Positions 23,334-34,976 of a stretch of DNA of 64,000 nucleotides are shown in pieces. Positions within the stretch are counted from its first letter, which is position 1; each line of letters begins with the position of its first letter. This stretch comes from Pleurostoma richardsiae (taxonomy: Eukaryota; Ascomycota; Sordariomycetes; Calosphaeriales; Pleurostomataceae), in assembly GCA_030052745.1 (NCBI GenBank), contig JANBVO010000044.1, positions 186,001 through 250,000 of the forward strand. The letters are read 5' to 3'. Both the position numbers and the translations under genes were made by a program. The notes beneath the pieces were generated by a model, which ran no database searches, was not told the origin of the DNA, and worked only from the letters and a program-made list of their open reading frames with translations.

Positions 23334-26064
23334 TTAACAGTCCCCGTAGACGCTGAGCTCGTACAAGCCTGCCTGCCACGTGGCCGCTTGATTGTGAACC
23401 ACATCCCAGACACTGGTCGTATTGAGCCGGACATAGCGGTACGTCCCGTCAATTAAGTGTGACTTGTATCCAGGAAGGATGTTGGCCGTGTTGTCAACAA
23501 GCTGGGTCCACGTCTCGCCGTCGACGCTCCCACTCAGGAGATACCGCTCGACGGAATCAGATCCAGAGACGCTGCGGAAGGAGAGTCCGATCCATGACAA
23601 GCCATATGAGTCGCCTAGGTCCACCTGCCAGAAGTACGGTACTGCCGAGGGTAGATAGTATTGCGCCACAGCATCGTATGCATTCACATCATAGTCGACT
23701 CCGTCGTTGGCGACTGCCGCGCTGAAGTTATATGTGCCTGCCGCCGCCTGTGCCGACGTCAATGCGGTTGCGGATGTGGAAGTTACGGGCTTGTTGAGTG
23801 ACAGGAGTTTCCAGCACGGGCTATCGACACGATCCTCCGCCACGTTGATAGCAGGGAGAGGGTTGAAGACTAGTGTCATGTTACCGCTTCCGAGAACTCC
23901 GTTTTCACCCGCCGTGTCATCGTCTACATAAATAGGCGTAAAAATATAAGATGACTGCTCGAGACCGCTGGCGTTGTATCGGTCTCCTATGTAGATGTAG
24001 GCGGGGTCCTCGTCGGTCCCAACATTCTGGATCCACGTGGGCTGGCTTCCGAAGGTGCTCGCATCGCCGACTGGTGCGAGTGCCGACCACTCCGACGTCC
24101 CATTGCGGTATCCAGTCTTGCTATCGCGTGGCAATGAGAAGCCGGCATCGATATCTTTGGTTCGTTTGTACATGGCCTGGTTCGCATACCAGCCGCTTTG
24201 GCCCGATGTGATGAGGTACACGTATTCGCCGGCTGTGCCTCCGTTGCGCACGAGGGTGGCGGCTTCCCGTGACTCGTCCACGAAGTAGTCGTATTCCTTT
24301 TCGGCAACGACATCGGTAAGATCATCTGCCAGCTGCCAGATGCGCCCGTATATGTTGTCCGTTGCGGAGATCTGATAATGGGTGCCCGTCTTTGGATCTT
24401 CCCACACTGTCTGATCCCTGGAGCCGTAGCCAATGTTATCGCCTAGCACAGGCGGATCAGGATCAAGACCGTCTAGGGTATAATAACAGTTGGTCATATA
24501 CGACGGGCTGTAGACTCTGATGGTTCCAGTCTGCAGGGATGCCGAATTGGGCGTGTACGTTCCTGAGGGGTAATTGATGACTGGCTTGAACACAGGGACG
24601 TCGGATTCGTTCTCAGCGATCTCATAAGTCTGAGTCACGACCGCACTGCTTTTGCAGCTCTTGACCGCAATGGCTTTCACCGTCAGACGGGTGCCCGCTG
24701 CTCCCGACACACTGATTCGAGTGCCTGGCGTATACTTCTGGGTCGAGTTCGTCCGGACAGGCGTCGAACCGTCCGTGGTGTAATATATGGTGGCATTCTC
24801 GGTGGACACCGTAATGAAAGCTGCATCGCCGGTCTTCATCAGCACGACGGTCTCTGATTTGGATTCATTCAGTGTGGGCGCTATGACCGGCGTCACCAAG
24901 GCCGATCTCTCGCTGCCAGGTTCTCCCATGGCGAAGACAGCTTCTGCAACAGCGGATCGCTCCTGTGTTGGGTATCGCACAATGTATGTGGAGGCTGATA
25001 CGCTGTATGTGCTCCCGTACTCATCGTAGAGTGATGCGTTCCAGGGAGTCATGACAACTGCGATGGCTTTCAACGTTGTGTTGAAAATGACGCTCGAGAG
25101 CGTGAAAGTACCATATTGAGATGCCACCACGTATGCTGGATCGTACGGACTCGTCGTGGCCGGAGTACCGTACTGGGTGATGGCAGGGGGGTAGCTGTGC
25201 TGGACTGGCATGTAGGGGTGTGAAGTGTCGCCAGATGCCTTGGCAGCTGTGCTGAAGTCGAGCCTCAGCCCACCAACGCGATCACCCATGGCGCTTGCCA
25301 CATTATTGCCGGCTCCTGGTCGGTGGTGGCCCTTAGATGTGACTGTATAAGGGCCTTCAATCTTGTCTGCTGTCGCGACGAGCACCTCAGAAGCGGAATA
25401 TGAATTCTTTACTTCCCAGTGCTACGAACGGCTGATGATTAGCAATACTATAGGAGGTATTGGGCGGGCTTGAAGGACGCATAGCTGGGAGGGAGGCCAC
25501 ATACAGCCCATATGACGTACTTCCCCGTCGACTTTGACTTCATGAGCTTTGGGCGCTCAAAGTGGCAGTAAGTCAACAGTTGGTTGCCATTGACGTCGGG
25601 GGTATACACCGTGATAACTGCTCCAACTTTCTGCCAGTTCATGAGGTCCGTCGACTTATACATGCTGACAGACGCAACAACTTAGTTACTTCGAATATCT
25701 CTAGCGGCAGGAGCGAGGCGTACTTAACCAGTGCAGTGCCTGTCGATAGACTAGCACTTCCCGGGGTGTTCTGTCCGATCCAGTAGTACGTCGAGTCCTC
25801 CTTGTACACGTTTCCACCCCATGCCCCAATCATGTTCCCCGAAACATCGTTCCATATCTGGCCATTGGGTATGCTGGTATAGGTCTGAGCAGCCCTCGCA
25901 TTGAGGCTTGTACCTTGCACTGCTCCATATACTCTAGGAAGCTGAACAGCATGCGAAGAGAACTCCCCGCCTGATGGATCGACCGCGGGCAAGCCGAAGA
26001 CAGCCCCACCAAGGCCGAGCGTGACGGCGAGCTTCAGGAGGAACGGCGAAAGAGGAACCCTCAT
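23334..26064 (-). CDS. Secreted GH43-type protein with inserted chitobiase-C-like domains and C-terminal F5/8C (CBM32-like) domain
   Basis: CDS is complement(join(23334..25421,25505..25664,25724..26064)), 862 aa; an in-frame Met four codons upstream (26076) is possible. The signal peptide is MRVPLSPFLLKLAVTLGLGG. Blades of a GH43 five-bladed propeller appear at about 50-200 (NDVSGNMIGAWGGNVYKED; VNMYKSTDLMNWQ; FERPKLMKSKSTGKYVIWA) and again at about 500-720 (GYGSRDQTVWEDP; YVYLITSGQSGWYANQAMYK; YIYIGDRY), like exo-beta-1,3-galactanases. Between them, about 200-500, lie Ig-like segments of the chitobiase/hexosaminidase C-terminal type (ATIYYTTDGSTPV; NCYYTLDGLDPDPP). The last 140 residues are a discoidin-like F5/8 type C sugar-binding domain. 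It is probably an extracellular galactan/arabinan-active enzyme; catalytic acids could not be fixed with certainty. A TATATAA motif lies about 85 nt upstream on the minus strand (26147-26153). Confidence 0.85.
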
Positions 26065-27882
26065 GATAGAAAGCATCTACTGTTTCCCTCCAGCTTGGCA
26101 AGCGTGGACAATAATTGCATGCTCCATGAGCGACACCGATCTTGTATTATATAGGCAAGCAGGGTGCCATCTTTGTCACGGGCCCGCAATCTTGGTGACC
26201 ATGGGTCGTCCCCAGTTCTCTGTGCAAGCCGTGCTTCAATATGCACTATTGCGGGGTAGTGAAGCCGTGTTCCCCTCGAATCTTCCCATCCTGGACCCGC
26301 CGCGTCGGAGATGCAGCCACATTCAAGACCAGGAGGTGTGAGAAAGGTGCCATGTGTGCGAGCGGGTAGTGGCATCGGGCAGCGGTCAAGGTGATGGTTA
26401 GTTGGGGAGGGTTCCCGACCAAGAAATTGCCCACCTGGATTATGCGGGGCCCCAGTCAATAGTACAGTTCGCCAGCATCTCGCCATTCGATCTCGGCAGG
26501 GACCCTTATGATGCTGCCGAGTGAGGCGTGGGGAAAGCCTTAGCTGCTCAGGTTTACTCCGTGTCGGGCCGGCCGCCAAGAGCACTCCTCGTCTCTAGGC
26601 CGAAATATTCGTCTAATAAGGTGGCGCTTGCTGAAAGAAGACCTAGCCCAGCCAGGAATCAGGGACAACCCGACAATCGAAGTCAGGTGAGCAGGGTCAG
26701 TGCTACAGTGGCCGGTCCGGTCCGCGGCCGAGACTTGACGCGACGGTGCAGGCAGAGTCGCATTACGCCCCCGACATCCCCGGCTGCCACAGTTGTCCGA
26801 ATTCCGAAAAGCATTCACGCTCTACGATTGATGCTAACTTCGTCGACCATTGTATATTCTAAGCAAGATGTTTTGAATGTTTCGTGTTGCCGGCACCGCT
26901 CGTATTTCAATCACTCTATGCATTCAGGGTGACTCTTGATAGTTACGCGATTATCAGCCAAGATTTTCAAAAACATTGTGATGATCCATCCTCTAGTGGC
27001 TCTGCTGTGTCTCAAATACGATAACACTTTGCAAGAATCGCACCGGCAACACCCAATCACCCTCATGAGTTCACGTTTAATACTATCTATGGTTGAGACA
27101 GGTAAGAGGAGCTACGGGCATGGCTATATATACTAAATCATGGTTTACGGGGTCTGTGTTACATGTAATAATTGCTTGCCACGGGAGGTCGTCATAAAGC
27201 CGGTGTTTGCTGTATCGTAAGCCTCTCAAAACACATGTGGTACCGAATGCATGTCCGTAGTGACAGTGCACGGGTGCTGAAAACTTTTCTCCGCTGGAGT
27301 GCCGGCAGGAATCTTCCCGCCGAATTAGTCTAATGCGACGCGGAGTCGGCTGACCAAAAACAGAAAGCTGGGGTCGTGCAGAATCCGGGGCAAGTGATGG
27401 CCCGGCAGGGAAGCGGTCTACGATCCATGCTGAGACGAACATGGAAGGGTTTGCCATAAGAGCGCTTAATAGACAGCAAATGTCGCCGAAGTGTATATAA
27501 TGAGCAATATAAGTTGGTATTCGAGCCGGCGAGCATTCGTCCGTGGTCCAACGGACCGGACCGCAACGGACCTAAAGTCTGCCCGGTGTCCGACTTCTAA
27601 CGTGTCTGGTGCTAGGCCTATGACTCGTCCGCAATGGGTGATTGTCTTGCCCTCATGGGAAATATGAAGAAGTAACCATGAATATAAATGATCATGACGA
27701 TCTAGATAGCACAATACTTTCGCCTTTCTAACGTGGTGTGTAAGATATGAGCCCATACGACCAGACATTCCTCTCCGAAGCGTTCAGATATACTGCCAAA
27801 TAGCGACCGAACCGTGGAAGCGAACGACACAGACACTCCGATTACCTATCTTGACGACCACACTCGCAATCCTCCTCGCAAC
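26065..27882. other. Gene-poor intergenic region, AT-richer in the middle
   Basis: 1.8 kb. It begins with the GH43 promoter. From about 26800 to 27200 the sequence is AT-richer. ORFs up to 174 codons on the minus strand show no domain. No repeat ends recognised. Confidence 0.5.
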
Positions 27883-28752
27883 ATGCCTCGTCCGCGCACA
27901 ATTCTGATCACAGGCTGTTCGGAGGGCGGTTTAGGAGATGCTCTAGCCCGTGCTTTGCACCAACGTGGTCAGCGAGTAATCGCAACAGGACGAAACCCAG
28001 CCAAGATAGCCCACTTCAAGGACCTTGGTATCGAGACACTCATCCTCGATGTCCAGTCGCAGGAGTCTATCTCTAACTGTGTGGAGGCGGTGGCGAAAAA
28101 GACTGGTGGAGGGCTCGACATGCTCATAAACAACTCCGGTGGCGGTTACATGATGCCCTTGGCGGACGCAAACTTGGACGAATCGCGGCAGGTCTTTGAG
28201 CTCAACGTCTGGGCGGTGCTTGCAGTCACCCAGGCATTCATCCCCCTGCTGCTGAAGTCGGAGCCCGGGGGCGTCATCGTGAACAACACCTCCGTCTCTT
28301 CCCTCATGCCGACGCCTCTCTCGGGTATTTACAACGCCAGCAAAGCGGCCGCAGCGATGTTGACTGACACTCTTCGCCTCGAGCTGTCGCCGTTCGGTCT
28401 GAAGGTCGTTGAGCTGAAGACCGGAGCGGTAAGCAGTCGCTTCCACGACAACCAACGAGGTGGCCGGCATCAATCTTTACCCGGGAAGAGCCTATACAAT
28501 GTGGCGAAGATAGAGGTGGAAAGAATCATGACCGGTGAAATGGTGCCTCGCAAACTCGATAGTGACCAGTGGGCTAAGCAGGTTGCGGCAGACCTGCTCG
28601 CAACCAACCCTCCACGCCAGATTTGGAAGGGCGTTACTACGACTTCTTCGTGGTTGGCATTGAAATTCGTCCCTTTTGCTATCTTGGATATCATATTATC
28701 TAAGATGACGGCTATGGACGTTGTGAAGAAAAATGTAAATAGTCAGGCTTGA
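27883..28752 (+). CDS. Short-chain dehydrogenase/reductase, Ayr1-like (1-acyl-DHAP reductase type)
   Basis: Single exon, 289 aa from ATG 27883; the frame is open 23 codons upstream but only with a GTG. The NADP-binding motif is ITGCSEGGLGDALA, the structural motif is LINNSGGG, and the active-site motif is YNASK with a preceding Ser (NNTSVSS). The C-terminal hydrophobic stretch LALKFVPFAILDIILSKMT is a probable membrane anchor, as in yeast Ayr1, which reduces 1-acyl-dihydroxyacetone phosphate at lipid droplets/ER. Many fungal homologues have other ketone substrates, so the reaction is only a class call. The neighbours give no pathway hint. Confidence 0.9.
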   Translation: MPRPRTILITGCSEGGLGDALARALHQRGQRVIATGRNPAKIAHFKDLGIETLILDVQSQESISNCVEAVAKKTGGGLDMLINNSGGGYMMPLADANLDESRQVFELNVWAVLAVTQAFIPLLLKSEPGGVIVNNTSVSSLMPTPLSGIYNASKAAAAMLTDTLRLELSPFGLKVVELKTGAVSSRFHDNQRGGRHQSLPGKSLYNVAKIEVERIMTGEMVPRKLDSDQWAKQVAADLLATNPPRQIWKGVTTTSSWLALKFVPFAILDIILSKMTAMDVVKKNVNSQA

Positions 28753-29052
28753 AGGACAGTGCATATTGTTCCGATCTGGAGTTCACTATTCGGGGTTATT
28801 CACATTGGACGGGCGCCCAGGCCGCGTAAGGAGTATCTGAATGGTGAAGGGCATCAAAGCTCTCGGAAGATTGCGTGGCTTAACCCGGAATGCTATAATT
28901 CAACAGCTATGCGAAAGACATTTTGCGTGGAATTTCAACAGTTAATACAAGGTCCCCATGAAGTGAGTTATCTGCTCCAAGCAAGACACTTTTTACGCGC
29001 CTCTGAAATTGTGAAGTACCGAGTCTATCTTTAAACACCAGATGCGCGCTTC
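28753..29052. other. Short intergenic between convergent genes
   Basis: 300 bp between the 3' ends of the SDR and ankyrin genes. Nothing beyond shared 3' untranslated sequence is seen. Confidence 0.4.
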
Positions 29053-29796
29053 TCAAATCACTCCTGCAAACATATCCTTCAGATGGCCGTGCCTCGGTTT
29101 CCGCCTCTCTATAGAAGACTCACTATCCCCATCTAACTCCACAAACTCCTCAAACTCCCCTAGGCTCGCAAGTAGTATCTTCTCTGCTCCATGCTGATTT
29201 TCTTCCTTCGCCAAATCCAGGGGCGTCTTCCCGCTCTTGTCTCTGACATCGCGTCTGCACCCGTACTTCCACAGAAGGCATACGATGGCCGGCTGCCCCG
29301 TCGCCGCTGCGATGTGCAGTGCTGTCCTACCATTTGGTAGTGCGGCATCCACGTCTGCGCCCTTCTGCAACAGCGCCTCCAGGACATCGGCGTTGCCGAA
29401 CCGCGCTGCGACCATGGCCGCCGTGTAGCCCCGGCCATCGCGCTGCTCTGTGTCCGCCCCGTGGCGGATGAGCTCGACCAAGACCTCGCGGAACTCCTCG
29501 CGTGCTGCAATAATGAGAGGGCTGTTCCGGCACAAGTCCCTGTGGTCCGGATCAGCCCCGGCCTCCAGCAGGAGGCGCGCCTGCTCCTTGCGACCGGCGT
29601 AGCTAGCCAGCATCAGGGAGTTCCAGCCGTGGTGGTCGTCGACGACGCTGTCAATCTCAAAGTTCCTGCTGAGTACGACCTCCCTCATCAGGGCGGTATC
29701 GTCCTCAGCAATGGCCTTGCGGGCGAGCTCTCTCAGCGCGTTCCAGTCGCAGTCCTGCACGCTCTGCTCCGGGATGACGTCGATCGTGGTCGTCAT
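29053..29796 (-). CDS. Ankyrin-repeat protein
   Basis: Single exon, 247 aa. After a helical N-terminus (about 55 residues) come at least four ankyrin repeats: GWNSLMLASYAGRKEQARLL, NSPLIIAAREEFREVLVELI, GYTAAMVAARFGNADVLEAL, GRTALHIAAATGQPAIVCLL, and a capping KTPLDLAKEENQHGAEKILL. The acidic tail (FEEFVELDGDSESS) ends in a basic stretch. There is no signal or membrane segment, so it is a soluble protein-binding scaffold. No partner can be inferred. Confidence 0.9.
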   Translation of the reverse strand: MTTTIDVIPEQSVQDCDWNALRELARKAIAEDDTALMREVVLSRNFEIDSVVDDHHGWNSLMLASYAGRKEQARLLLEAGADPDHRDLCRNSPLIIAAREEFREVLVELIRHGADTEQRDGRGYTAAMVAARFGNADVLEALLQKGADVDAALPNGRTALHIAAATGQPAIVCLLWKYGCRRDVRDKSGKTPLDLAKEENQHGAEKILLASLGEFEEFVELDGDSESSIERRKPRHGHLKDMFAGVI

Positions 29797-30938
29797 CTCC
29801 CTGGCGATCTCGGCGGTGTGCCGTTTTTGATGCCGGACCGCCTTGTCGTGCCCGCTGTATATTAGCCGGTCGAGTTCGCAGTTGATCTCCCCGGCGAATG
29901 CTCGGACTGGCCACCCGTTAACAGCTGCGACAGAGATTGATCAGAGTCTCGATGCATGCCTTCGTTTTCTACCATCTCGGCGTTGCAAGGATACGGTCCT
30001 CGGCTGTAGTTATAAACGTCCGACCAGTCCATGCAGATTGTCATAATATGTTCTTTGGTTTGAACAATGATAAATGGTCCGTTTCTTGACGAGGACGAAA
30101 TCTCGCATAGAATATCCTCAGGCGCTGGCAATTGAGCACGTCGATTAAAGCAGACACGCAGGTAGATGCTTGGTCTTTATACGCAGCACAGAGGGAAGAA
30201 TCATTCAGATTTACTCCTAGGATTGAGGTTTTCTGAAGTTCTCACAATGACTGATATAGGTGTTTGCACATTGTTGGTGGTTGGGCGTGTGACCCTGAAC
30301 ATCTAATCGATCACCCCATCAGGCCACTTTCGGCAACATGCCATTTTCACATGCAGGACTGCAGCGCGCAGCACAACTCACTTTTACATCCGCATTATGG
30401 GTCGATACCGGGCTAAAATGTAAGGGAATTGACTCGATATGTCCTCAAATTGGACCTCGGCGATCACCACCGCCTTCGCGACAAGACACCCACGCGCTAC
30501 TCTAATGAGTTCCTAGAATTTGACCTCTGGCAGTATCCCTTCAAAACAGCGGAAAAGTTCACGCATGCACGTTGATCTTTGCACCTGCATGTCCTCATAT
30601 CTTCAAGGGCGCATTGGCGTAAATACTGGCAATCGGAGCGATAGAAAATTTAATGTTTGCGCAACGGCCTTTTTGCTACTTGTTAGTGCGCGACTGCTGC
30701 AGACGAGAAAACGGATATCCACGCATCAGGGAGCCGGCTTTCCACGCCGGCTAGGACACCGGAGTCCTGTGTAAAACCGCGACTAGCGGCGCCGGGCTGA
30801 TACTCTTTCTCCGCCGGGCAGGTGCAGTCGAGCCGCAGCATTTGGCGTAGCGCTACAAGAGTCATGGTTAGCGACCACCTCCCCAGGGGCACAATCACAC
30901 TGATAAAGAGAACCTGATAGACTGAGCCAGATGGAAGT
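29797..30938. other. Intergenic, no clear gene
   Basis: 1.1 kb upstream of the ankyrin gene. No supported ORF. The minus ORF at 30683-31132 overlaps a better plus-strand candidate and has no domain. Confidence 0.4.
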
Positions 30939-31367
30939 ATGAGCAGTTCAGAGGAACATTTAGAGGAGTATATTGTTCGTAAGCAGCTCGGAGTTGACCG
31001 CCCCCAACTTGCGCCAATTGAGTTGCGAGTATCTACATAGCTGAGCTTCTTGGATCCCACATTCTTCACACCATACCTCTGATCACGATCTGCGCCTTCG
31101 TCGCATGATGGTGATCGTGGAAGCAATGGCACAGCAAACTAGCGCCTTTACTGCAACATCACTTTCCGAGTCTCTCAGCATTAGCATAGTACGAGCCAGT
31201 GCTACTGTTTCATTCTTGGATCGACAATCTCCCCAGTCCTCCTTGGCCTAAGTGTATGGACTCTGAATATTTTCATGAGAGCTGACGATGGGCCTGAGAA
31301 TGGCGACGACATTGAGGCCGAACAGCGCATTGACTATGTCGAAAGGATGTCTATCTCAAGAGAGTAA
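30939..31367 (+). CDS. Possible small two-exon membrane protein (tentative)
   Basis: Two plausible coding pieces on one strand. The first is an exon at about 30939-31028 encoding MSSSEEHLEEYIVRKQLG and onward to ELR, followed by a GTATCT donor. The second is a 3' exon from about 31195 (after GAGCCAG) to the stop at 31367. It encodes a hydrophobic segment (ILGSTISPVLLGLSVWTL) and an acidic tail (DDGPENGDDIEAEQRIDY). Joined they would give a protein of about 87 aa with one membrane span. The 3' end lies about 70 bp from the convergent neighbour's 3' end, normal for fungal genes. The intron (about 165 nt) and a possible middle exon are uncertain; it may also be a gene remnant. Confidence 0.3.
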
Positions 31368-31438
31368 TTGGAAACACAAGTTATCTCATATTTGGACGAT
31401 AAGAAACAGCAATAACATTTGGTCCTAGCCTGCAGCGC

Positions 31439-32899
31439 TCAACCTAAGTTGTGAACCTCAACTCGGGTATAGCTTGTATCGCCAACCTTCAAATGCTCTT
31501 GTTCGCCAGGTGCCTGCATCTCCGCTGATTCATATTCGTCCTTTTCAGGAGCTGCGACTATGTTATAGTGCTGTGAGACCTTGCCCTCGAGACCGGCCTT
31601 TGCGCCATCTGTGCACTATAGTTAGTCAAGAGTACAGTTGCACGGATCGCGTAGAACTCACATAGACGAATGGTAGCGAGATCCAGCGCCACAGGTACCC
31701 AAGTAGCCAGCGACAGAACTTGGCCAAAACTCCACTGGCCGTCCTGGTTGGAAAGTCCCATCGCGTCGAAGACAGCCAGCCTGAAGCGCGTGAACATCCC
31801 TAGCAACACCCACATCATGGCGCAGCATACAATGCCGTTTATCGGCTGGACCCAAGGACTGACCGCTGCCCTAGTTCTCCTGAGTGCCCCGTAGCCTGGG
31901 AGCTTGGACTTTAGCGGGTGATGGAAAGAGCTCGGCCTCGCGCAGTAGAGCCACCATGAGATGTTGACCCCGAGTATCGTCTGTGCGACGGTCAGAACGG
32001 TTTCAATTTTCTGTTCCAACGCCCCCGGTGCGCATTGGTCTGCCCAAATCAGCTCAGTGGTTGCTGAGTCTCGATCCAATAGTTTTGCCACCCGCGAGTA
32101 GCTTTCCCTCAGGTTGAAGAATATGCCCGCTACCGTGAGACTGAATATAATAACGAGGAACCACAGAAAGAGCCTGATTCTTCGCCTTCGCAGATTTTGG
32201 GCAACTATCTGGAGTAGCAGAGGCGGGAACTCTACAAAGGCAGAGACATAAGTTGAGTTTATCAAGCCATAGATCGAATGAGTCTTGTCGGGATGGATGA
32301 TCGACGAGCCGTGGCGGTAGGTTGCTGCGACAAGCATGGAAATGGCGAAGAGCAGGGCGGCATCGATAAATGTGTTGAGTGACTCTTCGAAGGCGTCGAT
32401 GAATCTTGCGATTTTTCTCAGTCTGGGAAATACAAGAACGACGAAATACATCGTGGAGAAGAAGGCTGCTAGGTAGTACGTTATCATCGCCTAAGCACGT
32501 AAGTAAACAAGTAAGTATCACAGCTCTCGAGCTGTGAAGAGGTCGACTTACACCAATACCGGCTAGATCTTGATCTCCTTGCCAGTCAAGCTCCTTACAC
32601 AGCTCTTCACTACAATAGTAGCGAGGGAAGTCATAGAAATCTTCCCAAGTCGTGCTGTTTGGGTCGAGGTCGTCATACCATGCGAGAGCCTGGCCGAAAT
32701 CAGGCTGAGTGATGTTGTCTGGCATTACTGAAAGCACGTAGTCGAAAGTGGCTGCCATAGAAGCATCATGATAGGTTGTGTTGTGGTAATTCGTTTTGAC
32801 AAAACTGGCCAACCAGTATGCTGCAGCCGCGCAGTCCGCCGTAATGTTCAACCAGCTGTCTGGCGGAGGCGTCCAGGAAGAAATGATGGGCGTGGACAT
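31439..32899 (-). CDS. Seven-span membrane protein of unknown function
   Basis: CDS is complement(join(31439..31608,31662..32490,32552..32899)), 448 aa; an upstream in-frame ATG at 32926 would add nine residues. The first 115 residues form a probable extracellular domain with several Trp/Tyr, N-glycosylation sites (NIT, NTT) and a Cys pair (YYCSEELC). Seven hydrophobic spans follow, among them MITYYLAAFFSTMYFVVLVF, LFLWFLVIIFSLTVAGIFF and GIVCCAMMWVLLGMF. The cytosolic tail is short and charged; it is reached through a 53-nt intron with a perfect TTGACTAAC branch. The topology recalls fungal integral-membrane sensors, but no family signature was recognised. Confidence 0.82.
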
Positions 32900-33768
32900 C
32901 TTGAGCTTGAACCGCCAGCCGTACAATGGCTTTCCAGGCTAGCCAAGCCGATTAAGGACAGCAGAGGAGGAGGGGGAGGTGGCTTGAAGTCTATGGAGAA
33001 GGATGTACGTTCTCACTAGCGGGAGGACGGCCGTCACCCTTTTAAGCCCCTTACATACATAGTAAGCTCGACCAGGCTGGGAGGAACTGTTTATGTCACA
33101 TAGCTGCATCTGTGGGTATCACAAGAAAGGATTGTGATTCGCACACCGAGCTTGTGTTACAGATACGGGCTTGACGTGCACCAATCAGTTTTCTTAGTGG
33201 AGGCAAGAGTCTTGTCAACCCCTGCAGTCAGCTGTTGGGGGCCATTTTGAGGCTGGTAGAGATAGGCGGTTTCTGTCGATACCGAAGGGGAAGGTTTAGT
33301 GTGACTAATGCAGTGATACTGAAAAGGATACCACACTAACTTGGACCTTCTCAAGCCTTGGGGAACAGGGGGCCTGATAAGACTTTGAAAAGCCTGGCTA
33401 TGTAGCACTCAGCTGCAGCCAGGATACTAAATTTACTACATGCAGCTGACCCGTTTCCTACGGTAACGCAGGATCGAGCCCATGTCTCACTGCAAACGGC
33501 CCCCAACGCGGTGTTCTAGACAGCGTTGGTAAGTTCACGACTACGCTTGCGAAAACGCAGAATGACACAAGCTGTCTTTGGATATAAAAGAATTGAGAAA
33601 CTGCACTGGATCACTGATACCCATTAAGTTCGGGCGGTATAAACTCTAACTTGAGGTCATTTTTGTGACTGATACTGGTGTAATAGGGGTTCCCTTAAGA
33701 CCAATTAACAAAACGAGAGAGAATCAGTCGAGTCGGCCAGGACCCAGGGCGTCTCGAGAATGCAGCGG
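32900..33768. other. Intergenic, left edge of the catabolic cluster
   Basis: 870 bp with the promoter of the 7-TM gene on the left and the 3' end of the hydrolase gene on the right. Nothing else recognised. Confidence 0.5.
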
Positions 33769-34976
33769 TCAAGGATATTCGCCGATAGGAAGGCGGTTTG
33801 TTGCGAATTCTCGCATCTCGCCGTTCAAGAGTGAAAGCAGCACTTCATCGGCACCGGACAGCATCCAGCTGCTATCATGTGCCAGTGCCACATGTGCTCC
33901 GTAGTCAACCTCGAGCGAACGGATCTTCCGCACTGTATCTTTTGCGGCGTCTAAATCGTCGTGAAGACTGCATTCCTCCCCCTTGGGACCTTTCCACGTC
34001 TGGAACTTTGCTTTGCCGTCCAACAAAGCCCTGAGCCACCGTTAACTATACTTTCACATCAACGTTCACACAGCGAGCTCAGGCTGACTCACCTCGAATG
34101 GCAGCAGTCGCTGGCTAAAACCACCCATGCCCCACTTGAAAGGCGGACTGCTGCAGCCAAGTTCCCGGCCATGTGCCCAGGAGCCTGCAGGAGCCACAGG
34201 CTTCCGTCGCCGAGGAAGTCGAGAGCGTTCTCGAATGGACCAAAGCGTTGCCAGTCTCCCTCTACCTCGGCGCAGTTCTCTGTGGCCTTTTTTGGGTGGA
34301 AGAAATTGGCGTCCCATTTGCCCTCTGAGTCGTACGGATCGTCATGGAACCGGCCTGGGGTGCAGTGTGCAACTGTTCCTGGTCCGAAATATCCAATGGC
34401 TTTCGGGAACATGCTTTTGATGGGTCGTGAGTGATCCCAGTGATGGTGGCTGCACAGAAGTGGTTAGGTCGTATGAATGGGAAAGTGGCATCGCTGGAGT
34501 CCCGCTATACCTGAATATAACCGTGTCGATGTCGTCGGCTTCAACACCCCTCTTCTTCAGCTGCTCTGAGATAGACAGCCTTGGGGAAACGGGATCCAGG
34601 ACATCAAGAATATGTTTGACATTGTAGGCGGTGTACTCGCTGCGATCCTGTGTTATTTTGTTTGACGATCAGTGACGTGAGAAAGCAAACAAAATGCAAT
34701 GTGGGGACACTTGTAAGTGAGGGACGAGCTCTGGTGGTGCCTACATCCACATACAGCGCTGAGACCAACATCCCACAGTATGTGGCGCCCGCTGGGCCGG
34801 TGGTGGATGTAAAAAGCCCATGAATAGCAACGGTATGGACTCGAAGACGAACAGGCGTGGACGACGTCAAGGTTCGCTGTGAAGCTGCCACCATCCAGGA
34901 TCTGCAACTCAACAGATCCCGTACTTCTCGGGAGAGCATGGTATTCTCGAGCCGTCGCCATGTCCTCGGGTGACAT
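33769..34976 (-). CDS. Metallo-beta-lactamase superfamily hydrolase (lactonase-like)
   Basis: CDS is complement(join(33769..34030,34093..34449,34511..34647,34755..34976)), 325 aa. Alternative in-frame starts exist at 35054 and 34961; I chose the Met of MSPEDMATAREYH. The strand VELQILDGGSFTANLD leads to HILWDVGLSA. The HxHxDH metal motif is HHHWDHS, rebuilt across an intron. The next His is in APGHMAGN and the bridging Asp in LASDCCHS. The fold fits fungal MBL proteins related to AHL-lactonases/hydroxyacylglutathione hydrolases. It is cytosolic. As the first gene of the catabolic cluster it may open a lactone or cleave a thioester intermediate (inference). Confidence 0.88.

Noticed and set aside
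26061-26585. 174-codon minus ORF overlapping the GH43 start region
   Set aside because: Overlaps the GH43 5' end and promoter in another frame; no recognisable content.
27814-27882. Upstream extension of the Ayr1-like SDR
   Set aside because: It begins at GTG and precedes the family's N-terminus; the ATG at 27883 gives the usual start just before the Rossmann motif.
30683-31132. 149-codon minus ORF
   Set aside because: Antisense to a better plus-strand two-exon candidate; no domain.
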